Position numbers and translations under genes: made by a program
Assembly: GCF_947507565.1 (NCBI RefSeq)
Contig: NC_089180.1
Span: 682,001 to 746,000, forward strand
Direction of reading: 5' to 3'
From: Oscarella lobularis
Lineage: Eukaryota; Porifera; Homoscleromorpha; Homosclerophorida; Oscarellidae
DNA: 64,000 nt
The notes under the pieces: model-generated
Told to the model about the DNA's origin: nothing
What the model saw: only the letters and a program-made list of their open reading frames with translations
Databases searched by the model: none
Shown here: positions 14,701 through 23,672 of the stretch, one piece after another
Position numbering within the stretch: the first letter of the stretch is position 1
Layout of the letters: each line of letters opens with the position of its first letter

Positions 14701-15040
14701 CTTAGTCCTTTAGAATCAAAGTTTAGGCCTTCAACTTCATATTTAGTCCTTTAGAATCAAAGTTTAGGCCCTCAACTTCATATTTAGTCCTTCAGAATCA
14801 AAGTTTAGGCCCTCAACTTCATATTTAGTCCTTTAGAATCAAAGTTTAGGCCCTCAATTTGATATTTAGTCTTTTAGAATCAAGTTTAGGCCCTCAACTT
14901 CATATTTAGTCTTTCAGAATCAAGGTTTACGCCCTCAACTTCATATTTAGTCTTTTAGAATCAAAATTTAGGCCCTCAATTTGATATTTAGTCCTTTAGA
15001 ATCAAGTTTAGGCCCTCAACTTCATATTTAGTCCTTTAGA

Positions 15041-15360
15041 GTTATTCTAAAGACCACTCATTGTTTACAGGCGATTGGCGTTATCGTCACGCAGGCCTCA
15101 TGGCCTTTCCTGCTGTCGGTGAGGGTTGTCACACTCAAATGGAAGTACTCCTACCTCAGCTCGTCGATGGCATATTGCCCTATTTCAGTGATCCAGTACA
15201 CGCTGACCAATAGAACAGAACTTATTCTAATCGATGTGTCTAGCATCCCCGAGTTCTCTACGCATGTTGCCTGTATCCAGTTAAGTAAAAACCCGGTATC
15301 TCTTATACGTAGGTTAAGTGCATAAAAAACTGTGTTAGGCCGCGGCGGCATCCGACGCAT
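15041..15360. other. Unique sequence after the satellite, exon-like pieces without assignment
   Basis: First unique DNA after the array. On the plus strand a possible exon runs from an acceptor TTGTTTACAG to a donor at GTGAGG (about 15071-15118). A second possible exon follows the acceptor TACCTCAG near 15158 and is open to about 15280. The translated pieces resemble no family I can name. They may be remnants of a gene cut by the satellite, or chance. Confidence 0.25.
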
Positions 15361-15452
15361 TCCTCCGCGTGGCTACAGACTGAAGCTGTGCAAGACGTAC
15401 GCCGTAGATTGATGTCTCTCGTTTGCGTCTTGTTCTTATCAATATTCTATAG

Positions 15453-15831
15453 CTTTGAGAGGTTTCAGTCGTGTGCTTACGGTCGTCGTTGCGTTTACGC
15501 TCACGGCGACGACGAGCACGCGCGGTGGTCGGTGATCGAGGAGAGACGTCAGAAAACCCAGTTGGTTCCCGAGTTGCTTAGTCAGAGACTTCGAGAGGCG
15601 TTTCTTAGGGAAAACTACTTTGTGGTAAGTGGGTGTGTGTCTTCCCATATGGGACGCTCCTTCTACGATCTGCCCTTGTGTAGTTGTCTTCGACTCAAGG
15701 TCGCGATGCACTGGACGTCGTGTGGGATCCGTGCGAAAGGTGGACTTTTATCGACGCGTCGAAGGAGCCGCCTTTTTCTTTTCTATTCAACTGCGAAATC
15801 AACTGCGAAATTACATTCAAAAAGGAAAAGG
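15453..15831 (+). pseudogene. Partial CCCH zinc-finger protein, two exon-like blocks (HELZ-like?)
   Basis: An exon-like block from the acceptor CTATAG (near 15452) to the donor GTAAGT (15625) encodes CAYGRRCVYAH. This matches the last three ligands of a C-x5-C-x3-H zinc finger, followed by a charged helix. The first cysteine would lie upstream. A second block, from about 15701 to the donor GTAAAC at 15830, has an open frame containing WDPCERWTFIDASKEPP. CCCH finger plus such a beta-rich stretch is reminiscent of helicase-with-zinc-finger (HELZ) proteins, but the similarity is from memory and weak. No start, no helicase domain and no further exons are present, so it is a fragment. It could also be the 5' end of a gene interrupted by the following hairpin. 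Confidence 0.35.
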
Positions 15832-15847
15832 TAAACGGAACAAAGTT

Positions 15848-15930
15848 CGTCAGCACTCAATTAATTAATTAATTAATTAATTAAGTTACAGTAGGTAAAG
15901 ACCGTCAGCACTCACTTTACCTACTGTAAC
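15848..15930. repeat. AATT tract plus 16-bp inverted repeat bounded by a 12-bp direct repeat
   Basis: CGTCAGCACTCA occurs at 15848-15859 and again at 15903-15914 as the loop of a perfect hairpin. The hairpin arms GTTACAGTAGGTAAAG (15885-15900) and its complement (15915-15930) are 16 bp. Between the direct repeats lies an (AATT)n tract at 15859-15884. Similar AATT tracts occur in introns at 21526-21549 and 38423-38445. The arrangement suggests a small foldback or MITE-type remnant. Confidence 0.6.
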
Positions 15931-15935
15931 TTGAG

Positions 15936-18900
15936 TGACGTCCGACCGTTACCGTGCCGCTACGACCTCTCCCATTGAAAGCGGTGGAAACGAGATCGTC
16001 GCCTCAAGTGCACCCCAGAACGTCGCAGAAATCGTCTCCAGGTAAAGATTCTATATAGAGTAACGCTCTAGCTTATTCCGGCGCAGATCGAAATCGACGT
16101 TTCGACGACCGTTACGCCGATAGTTCGACAGGTCGCTTCTATCCGGCGCCCAATGCCCCTGCCGTCGCCGCCGCCGGCAGCGGCGGCGGCGCTGGAGGCG
16201 GATACGCCGCCCGATTTGGCGCGACCCGTCGTCGCCGGACGAATGGATAGGGGAGAACCTCCGCCGGGTGTCGTAGAACGCGAACCCAATGGGGGGCCTC
16301 GCCTCGCGAACGGAGGCGATCGGTACGGAGGAGACGACGACGACGACGATGACGGTGAGAAATTGATGAGGGGAGACCCTGTTTCGTCGAAAGGTTTCTC
16401 TTTCGGTGCGCGATGAAAAGAGAGGGGCGTGCCAGCGTCAGTTATTTATATATTTTTAAATTTAATTAAATCTTGAGATAGTCGAGGATTTAATTGATTC
16501 TTTCCTTTTAGTTGATCCTCCTTATCACGACCATCCGGCCTACTACGACAGGTACTCCTATCCCGACGACCCGACGACGCCCGTCAAGAAGAAGTACACC
16601 TACGACGCGGAGCCGCAATCGTACAGGCGAAACGACGACGACGACGATTCTATTCGAAAGCCGTCCATCAGTTCCTATGAAGATCACTCCAGTGATTGGA
16701 GCGACGATTACGGACGCGGCGGAGGCGGCGGCGGGCACTGCAGTCGACGCAGCGGCGAGAAGGAGACGATATCAGGAACAGGAGTTGGATTTGCCGGAGA
16801 TTATTGATCTATTGGCATCCGATGACTACCTGAAGGTGACGAATGCGGCTGGACGTTTGCAGCATATGTCCTATAAGGATGACGAGATGAAATCTCAGAT
16901 AAAGTAAGGCGCCGGGGGGAGTCGGTTTTACGGTGACTGCGCCATAAGGGGAGGACGTTTTCTCAAGGAACGAAGGAGCTATTCCCGTTCTAATTGACTT
17001 GCTCGGAAGTCAGCACATGGAAGTGTGTCACGCCGTCGCCGGAGTGCTGACGAATTTGTGCTACAGAAGTACGAATAACGAGAACAAGGTGGGACGGCCG
17101 GGGGAGAGAAATGAAACGGCGGTGAAGACTTGAGAAGGAAATGTTTTTTGTTTTTCTTAGCTTGCGGTTCGCGATGCTGGAGGAATAACGGCCTTGGTGC
17201 ATCTGCTGAAGACGACTCGGTCTATTGAGGTGAGTCTGCTGTAAGGCAAGCGTATAGTTAAAACGCATAGCGATGTATGGGTACCCTTGTTCATGCTACA
17301 TGTATGCCTAAGTGGCCTGTACATAAAAGTCTTGGCCTTGTGGCTTTAATTGGAAGCACGGCCCGCTTGCCAACAACTTGTCTCTGGGAATAAATCTAGT
17401 TTATAACCAATAAGGATCCAATGGGGTCGTGCGTTAGCCAGAACAAAGTTTAGATAATTGTACAGATAAGATTGCAATAAGGTTCCGAGACAATTCGATA
17501 ATGCCCGCACTCTTCGCCTCTCTTTTAAGAGTCTCGCTCTCTTTATTAGGTTGAGGAGCTTGTGTGCAGCGTTCTATGGAACATATAATCTTTTGAGGTG
17601 AGCGGTCAGTCAATTTCTCGTATTCTTGCTCATCATCCGGCTCTTTGCGGTTCCCAGGGTCTCAAGGAAGATCTTCTCCAAGAGAGCCTTCACGTTTTGA
17701 CTCATTACGTGATACGGCCTGAATCGGGTATTCAGGCGTCGTCGACGAGCGAGAACGCGCGAAAGGCAATGCCAATCAGTCCCGGTTTGGTCGACGCTCT
17801 TTTCTTCGTCATTCTCTCGGCGGAGAATACGTCTGACGTCGATTCGAAGGTAAGGGAGGAGGGAGAGAGAGGGGGTCCCCTTGTGGCGTGCATTACCATG
17901 GTGATAAGTTTAATGATACTGATTCATTTGAGGCTATGAGTCTATCTATACGTGCTTTGTCAGACCACACTGAGTCAATGGCCGGGTCTTTTGCGTACAT
18001 GTTCTCTGCTTTATAGAATGTCGAGAACTGCGTTTGCATTCTGCGCAACTTGTCGTTTCGACTCAAAAACGAAGTCACGCTTGACTTGGCCGATCAGGTG
18101 CTGGACGAAAGCTGGGAAAAGGCGCACATGGAAGAGCGCAGCCAGTACGAAGAGCGGATCGTCGACGAAAGGACAAAAGCGGCAAAAGCAGCACCGGATG
18201 CTTTGGCCAAAGTAACCAAAGTTAAAACATATATCTCGCTAATCGCTCAACTCCCGTCGCAGAAAAACAATCGCGAAAGAGAACGACCTACAAATATAAG
18301 ATCGCGGACGCATCAGCTCTCAGATCGATCAATGCGGCTTCGGCGATAGTCCGCCCACTGGAAGGTATGAGAAAGTCACGTTGAAATTCGTAGTTGGGTC
18401 CACGCAAGCACGTATCTGCCAGTAGTTCCTCTCTAAGACCTTTCGCTAGTGTATGGTTAAAATTTGCCCCAGTACTACATCTGAAGAGAGGGAAATAGTC
18501 TTTATTACCTTGCATGATTTTTCTCTCTAGTGGTCCGCTTTTATTCGGAGCGCGGTTCGCGAGGAGAGGGGTCTGCCTATACTCATCAAACTGCTTCAAC
18601 TTCCTCAAGACACTGTCGTACGCTCGGTTGCTACGAAACATGGCCGTCGATCCGCGAAACAAGGAATTAATCGGTATTATTAGAAGAAAGCCGAGACGTA
18701 GATGTGAATAATATAGCGCGTGTCTTCTAAGGAAAATACGGGATGAGACGACTCGTATGTCTCCTGCCGGGAACCCGAAGCCAATCGAGCGATTTTACCG
18801 TGCTAACAATCAGTGCCGTCTTGTGTTCCATTCTTGAACTGGTCACTCGGAATGCGGAGAATGCGCTGTGAGGAATGAAGGTGCCGCGAGGTAGCGATTG

Positions 18901-19964
18901 TAATATTGAGCGCCTTTGTAGATCACTCAAGGATGCAAGTGGCATTCCGCGCGTCGTTAGTCAAGTCGCGCCAGTCCTATATCCTATAAAGTTGGTCCAG
19001 ACAGCTAATCAGGTATGAGAACGAAAAGGGGTAGATTTTTTATCACTATATGCACTTCCTTAACTCCTATTATGTAATTAATAATCGTAAAAGATGCGAA
19101 TATTTTGTTGCACTCCCTAGATCAGCGTGATAGTGATAGTGATATTAATTTATTTAACATCACTATCACTATCACGCTGATCTAGGGAGTGCAACAAAAT
19201 ATTTGCATCTTTTACGATTATTAATTACATAATAGGAGTTAAGGAAGTGCATATAGTGATAACAAATCTAGCGTCACGTTGAACAACTTCAAAGAGACGC
19301 GCATGACGTTGAAACGCGAAGGCTGGAACATCAACGACTTCCAGAGCAGCGCTCTGGATCAGACGGACAGCATGGCCGTCGCCGCCGCCGCAACCGTCGG
19401 ATCCCAGCAGCCAGCGGACGCCCAGTGTCTTCGTCGACACGGCAGCACCTACAGCCAGCACAAGGAACTCAAACCGTATCGCGAAAAGGCGAAACAGCGC
19501 GCCGTCGAAGCGCGCGAAGCCGCCCAGCATCCCCAGCGACCCGTCAAAGGCGATTTCCCCGACATTGACGTCGACGAAGTGACGCGCGGCGGCGGTGGCG
19601 TCGGCGGACCGGCGGTGGCGTCGGCGGACCGGCGGTGGCGTCGGCGGACCGGCGGCGGCTCGCTATAACAAAGGCAATGACGCCGTCGATTTTCCGGGCA
19701 TGCGAGAGGGATATGAAGCTCGGCAAGGAAGACCAAAGCGGCCGGCACCGCAACAACCGCGCCACGCACCGCCCCCGCCCCCGCCCCCGCCGCAGGACGA
19801 ATACGGAGATGAGTACTATCGCCAGGATCGTCGTCACGATAGGGAAGTGATGCGAGATCCGGACGATAGGTATCGTGGCGGTGAGTATCGATCTCGTCGC
19901 TATGACGACGGTGGGTATGGATGGGGATCGCGGGTCCCCTGTTGAAGAAGGCTCGTGGGTCTGA
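15936..19964 (+). CDS. CTNND: Delta-catenin (p120 family) armadillo protein
   Basis: Armadillo protein that binds the juxtamembrane part of classical cadherins and regulates Rho GTPases (family knowledge). Recognised exons: 16072-16354, 16512-16903, 16968-17088, 17161-17229, 17550-17597, 17658-17849, 18017-18364, 18531-18673, 18732-18867, 18922-19013, about 19272-19880 and 19951-19964. A possible first exon is 15936-16041, and the start codon is not resolved. The N-terminal part is Asp/Tyr/Gly-rich. Arm repeats follow, with typical p120 landmarks [42 protein letters not shown] and [14 protein letters not shown]. After splicing of a 70-nt intron (19881-19950) the protein ends in GGSWV, the PDZ ligand typical of this subfamily. 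Lesions: a frame change in the GC-rich part of exon 16072-16354 and another near 16735, TAA at 17586-17588, an indel near 18640, and a 20-bp minisatellite at 19591-19650. Either a damaged gene or a poorly corrected sequence. Confidence 0.88.
19041..19261. repeat. Near-perfect palindrome (103-bp arms, 15-nt loop) in a delta-catenin intron
   Basis: Arm 19041-19143 and arm 19159-19261 are reverse complements over 103 bp with one mismatch (GATGCGAAT against GATGCAAAT). The loop is the 15 nt at 19144-19158. Near the loop both arms carry a TAGTGA/TCACTA triplet series. The element lies between the donor after 19013 and the exon starting near 19272. With ends reading TATCACTATATGC and no coding capacity, it looks like a foldback or MITE-type insertion. 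No clear target-site duplication was found. Confidence 0.92.
19591..19650 (+). repeat. 20-bp coding minisatellite, three perfect copies
   Basis: GGCGGTGGCGTCGGCGGACC is present three times in tandem in the low-complexity Gly/Pro linker of delta-catenin. The unit is not a multiple of three. The reading frame upstream (ending [10 protein letters not shown]) and the frame downstream ([13 protein letters not shown]) agree if only one copy is present, so the two extra copies (40 bp) are what separates the frames here. Confidence 0.9.
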
Positions 19965-20450
19965 GAGCGCGTGCACGCGAAACGTTTTTAGTAATTAATT
20001 GTATGAGGGGAGGGGACGGGACCTGAGTGTTCGTATACATGATGAATTGGAGGTAGGTTCTAGTTAGGCGTACAAGTAGATTGCGCTGATGATTTGTAGG
20101 GCTCGTTTTTTTCCTTTATTTTGAGTACACTATATGTATTTGATCGTTATATTATGAAGTCGGCTGTACTGATAAATCTGATTAGTTTCTAGAAAAATCT
20201 CCCGGGGGGCTAAGGTACTTCTACACGTAGTGACGAATACAACGACTTCAAGAAATGTTCCTGTTGTTATAAGGTAAGTTGAGATAGTAGAGACGCGGCC
20301 CTCAACTGAGTAAACAACCCTGTATAGAATATCACATCCGTTACGTTTCATGATTAAGTGTAGAAGGTATATTTAGTAATGCAGCGGTGACTATAAGAGT
20401 TTTTTCATATATTAAACTCTTGCTGGCATCGATCTAAAAAAGGCAGTAGC
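19965..20450. other. Convergent intergenic region between delta-catenin and SLC35F
   Basis: About 490 bp between two convergent stop codons. No open frame or repeat stands out. AT-rich stretches probably hold the 3' UTRs and polyadenylation signals of both genes. Confidence 0.5.
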
Positions 20451-21955
20451 TCAACTGCTAGGTTCATTCAATAGCGGTTCGCTGTCTGCCTTTGCTGTCT
20501 TGTCAAGAGAACTTTCCGCCATTCGGCGGAGTTGTCGACTTTCTAAATAGTTAGCAATACAAAACGTAATAGAACCAGTCACGATGAGTGCGACTCCTTA
20601 AAGGCTTGCCACGGCAGCCATCGTGAATAAGATAGTCTGCCGGCACGGAGGCGGGCAGAAGGAGGAGGACTCCCACTGATTGCGAATAGGGGAGAGGATA
20701 GTGTGATGCAGATTAGTAGGAGGGCGTTGTAGACGAGATCCAGTGCGGCATTCAGAGCGATCTGTTTCAACGCGTATCCGTCGGGCCATTCGAATTCTTC
20801 GAAATTGGTCCCATCTAGAATGAGTTATTATTGGCCTAAAGAAAGATTAAATAGAACGAGAAGGTCCCCGCGTATTTGGTATACGTACCAGTAACATAGT
20901 ACGGTGACAACGCCGACGAGCCCTATAAAGCGTACGACGTTCGCTATAGGAACCTAGAAATTGACAAATTAACGCCGTCTCATTATAAATATTATTTTGT
21001 AAATACCGCGTCCTTTTGATGGACTGCGCGTTTTCTGTAGACAACCATATAATGACAACTAGCTGAAAGCGTAAAAACGATAGATTATAGGCCCCAATGC
21101 ATCATATGCATATATATGTTGCTTACCACGTAGCCTTCTACTGACGGGTTTATATTGTCGCCTTCTTTCTTATTTCCTGGAAAGAAGGCTACAAGACATA
21201 CGCCCGTGATGCAAATCGCAACGGAAAGGACCTTTTAGAATAATGAGAGCACCCACAATCAATTAATCAACGATGAGCATTACCTTAGGAATGGTGACTT
21301 TTTCTTTTAGTAGTGGCACAGACATTATAAATACCACAGCTGATGACGATTGATATATAGCTGTGTTACCAGAAACGCTAGAGAAAGAGAATGACGACGC
21401 GCAATTCCAGATATCTCAATGAGGATTGCCTCGTTCTTGTCAAGGACAGATACCAAGTGTACGCCGACACATTGATGATGAAAGCAAGGTATATGGCTTT
21501 CGTTACAACTGCACTTCGTCAAGCGAAATTAATTAATTAATTAATTAATCGCCTCTTACTGCCATCCGAAATGACCCGTGTGTTCCTTAGAAGTTTTCTG
21601 TTTCTTCCACGGATAAAACCTAAGCGTGAATGTCGTCTTGACAACAAGGAGAAGCAATGCTCTATGTAGACGCTCACCTCCACACCATCCAGAAGAGAAA
21701 GGCGAACGTGTAGGAACTTCGCACGCAGTAGTTGACGAAGTACGGCTTTGTGGAAAATAAGGCCCTATACGAAGCATGCATGTACGCGTGTTTACTTTCT
21801 TATAGGTTCCCTGCAAGTCCTGCAGAAACTCTGCCATTGCTAGCCCTAAACAAGAGGCTCGTCGGCTCGGCTAGCAGCTTCTCTCCTCGCTCACATGTCG
21901 CAATGAGACCGACGATGCACAAAAGCGCTCCTACGGTACGCCAGGACACTTTCAT
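20451..21955 (-). CDS. SLC35F/EamA-type drug-metabolite transporter
   Basis: Multi-pass membrane transporter of the DMT superfamily, SLC35F-like; the substrate is not deducible. Start at 21955 (MKVSWRTVGALLCIVGLI, first helix). Exon-sized blocks then encode PYFVNYCVRSSYTFAFLFW, a helix ending AYTWYLSLT, and GNTAIYQSSSAVVFIMS-VPLLKEKVTIPK. This last is the hallmark DMT segment 'NTAIxQSS...LKEKVT'. VLSVAICITGVCLVAFF, ANVVRFIGLVGVVTVLCYW, FEEFEWPDGYALKQIALN, SVGVLLLLPASVPADYL and GVALIVTGSITFCIANY follow. The tail carries DSEPLLNE, a DxxxLL dileucine sorting motif suggesting an endolysosomal location. The frame is broken near 21440, near 20690 and near 20625, and an in-frame TAA lies near 20605. 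These may be sequence errors or decay. Convergent with delta-catenin. Confidence 0.78.
21526..21549. repeat. (AATT)n tract in an SLC35F intron
   Basis: Six AATT units in a row. The same tract occurs at 15859-15884 and 38423-38445, in each case in non-coding DNA. Confidence 0.85.
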
Positions 21956-22022
21956 TCTCAGCGGTCATGTGATTTACGTCCTTTGTAATTAGTCAGTAAA
22001 ATATGTACATTAATTTTTTTAG

Positions 22023-22200
22023 AACACTAGTTGAATTGGACGGATTGCATGTGAACGGAAAAAGAGGTGACTTGTTGGAGTCTACGAAAAAATCGGCCAC
22101 GGCGCATGCGTCTGATCAAATTTCATCATCAGCGGCGTCCGCCTCGAATGCAACGAAGCGGAAGAATTACGCGTCGTCGAGACTGCTCTCTTGGCTAAAT
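22023..22200 (+). other. Possible isolated exon of unknown gene
   Basis: An open block flanked by a good acceptor (TTTTTTTAG at 22022) and a donor (GTAAGA, after 22200). It encodes a Ser/Ala/Lys-rich peptide with GKRGDLLESTKKS. No homologous family was recognised and no partner exon was seen. It could be a 5' or 3' exon of a gene not otherwise visible, or chance. Confidence 0.25.
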
Positions 22201-23130
22201 AGGTAAGACGGAGCTGATTTTTTGGCAAGGCAACGTTCCTAGGGCGCTCGCGACGCTAAAAACGCTCGAATGGGGCCCCCAATGTCCCCTGGCTAAGCGT
22301 TTGGTCTCGCGTGCTATCTTCCTATTTGGGCGTTCAAAGCGAATGCATGGGAGCCGCAAAGAACGCTCGGAAAAAATCTTTCGCGAAGAGGGGCCCCTTT
22401 TCTGGCCACGTGGCGAGCGCCAGTCTCGCTTCGCTCTCCCTTCGTGCGTCACGCACGATCGAAACCCCTAGAGCATCCCTCGTCTCCAAATTCTCACGTG
22501 GCGCGTGTGCGTTGCACACGAACCGCTAAGCGTACGTCGAAGCAAGCGGATTACAGCGCTGATCGAATATCCGCGCTTTAGCTAATCTTTCGTACACTCC
22601 CAGTTTTAACGACTATGTTATCAACTACTGTACAGTTCTCTCTCTTTCTCTTTAGTCTTCTCGACGCTGCTAACCGGCTCGTCTTGCAGCGGAAGACCTC
22701 ATTCATATTGGGTTCTCTCGCAAATGCCTACGAGCCAACTTCCAACCGAAATGGGAAAGAACGTCTGCGCGCGCGTTTTTTTTTTAATTTTTTTAATTTT
22801 TTGCATGGAAATAGTTGTAGATGCATTTAGCTTTTGATCTCCAGGGTATCTGGAGACAAAAGCAACGCGCTTTAGCTTAGGGACGCTTAGGGACTTGCGT
22901 GCGCGTGCACCGCAGTCCCTGAGCTAACGCGCGCGCTTATTTTGCAATAAAAGTAGGAAAAACGATGTTCAAAATTTTATTCAAAATATCCCGGATGCAA
23001 CAATTAAAATAAAAAAGTCCTCCTCCTCTTTCCTCCTCCTCCTCCCTCTTGGTTGTCCCTGGGTCGTCGCTCCTGCGCTGCCACCTGACCCCCATAGGAG
23101 GCCAAGCGGTGAGACTGAGACTGCAGTCCC
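22201..23130. other. Gene-free region with small foldbacks
   Basis: No convincing coding exon. A hairpin with CTTTTGATCTCCAG and CTGGAGACAAAAG lies at 22831-22862. Directly after it is an imperfect inverted repeat around AGTCCCTGAGCTAACGCGC (about 22868-22940). A polypyrimidine CTCCTC tract lies near 23017-23050. Confidence 0.4.
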
Positions 23131-23138
23131 CACAGTGA

Positions 23139-23360
23139 ACTTTAACCCAAGTCCACAGGGGGTAGGCACATTAACCTCCAGCCACCAAGGAGGGAGACTT
23201 TAACCCAAGTCCCCAGGGGAGAGCGCATTAACCTCCAGCCCACAAGGAGGGAGACTTTGCCCAAGTCCCCAGGGTGAACTTTAACCCAAGTCCACAGGGG
23301 GACAGCTGATTAACCTCCGGCTGCCAGGGAGGGAGACTTTAACCCAAGTCCCCAGGGTGA
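23139..23360. repeat. ~58-bp minisatellite, about four copies
   Basis: Units start with ACTTTAACCCAAGTCC at 23139, 23197, 23254 (variant), 23278 and 23336, and contain CATTAACCTCCAGCC and CAAGGAGGGAG. Spacings are 58, 57, 24 and 58 bp, so one unit is partial. Confidence 0.8.
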
Positions 23361-23672
23361 TGTCTTCGTCTACATCTTCTTCTTTCTGCATCTAATATCG
23401 TCGGATTGGTTGATCCGTTGGGGAGAGGAGAGAACTAAAATTCAAATTGAAACCAGTGCACTCAAATCTACTGTCTTATTTACCTTGAATGACTTGAGGA
23501 ACGCCGTGGAGGAGGAGGGAATTGATCCATGTATTGATATAGGCATCTACAAAAAATGTCGATTTCAGCCAAAATTTGAGGTGTGAGGTCCTTTTGGTGT
23601 CGCGAGGTCAAACAGGCAACCCATCCCCATTGTTTTATAAAGAAATCTTAGGAATCGGAGAGGTCACCAAAA

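Larger units (their letters stand above)
1..15040. repeat. Satellite array of a 39-41 bp unit with higher-order structure
   Basis: The first 15 kb are an uninterrupted head-to-tail satellite. The common unit is 41 bp and contains the cores CCCTCAACTTCATATTTAG and AGAATCAAAGTTTAGG. A 39-bp variant lacks two bases (AATCAAGTTT) and usually pairs with TTGATATTTAG. At about 40.5 bp per unit there are roughly 370 copies. Units are variants of each other, but strings of specific variants recur in the same order, so the array has higher-order repeats. A run marked by CCCTCAGCTTCAT recurs near 611, 1548, 2403, 3339, 4923, 5901, 7001, 8171, 9355, 10533 (CTCTCAGC variant), 11511 and 12610. Every frame is closed by stops. 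The array begins before the window and stops abruptly near 15040. Whether it is centromeric, subtelomeric or interstitial cannot be seen. Confidence 0.97.

Noticed and set aside
1-15040. Possible CRISPR array
   Set aside because: Units are contiguous with no unique spacers, the host is eukaryotic and there is no cas gene. This is satellite DNA.
15388-15834. A single 148-codon gene
   Set aside because: The good CCCH segment is followed by a strong GTAAGT donor; the frame beyond it is not protein-like.
18869-18871. Premature TGA in delta-catenin
   Set aside because: A 54-nt GT-AG intron (18868-18921) removes it and joins NA to [10 protein letters not shown] in frame.
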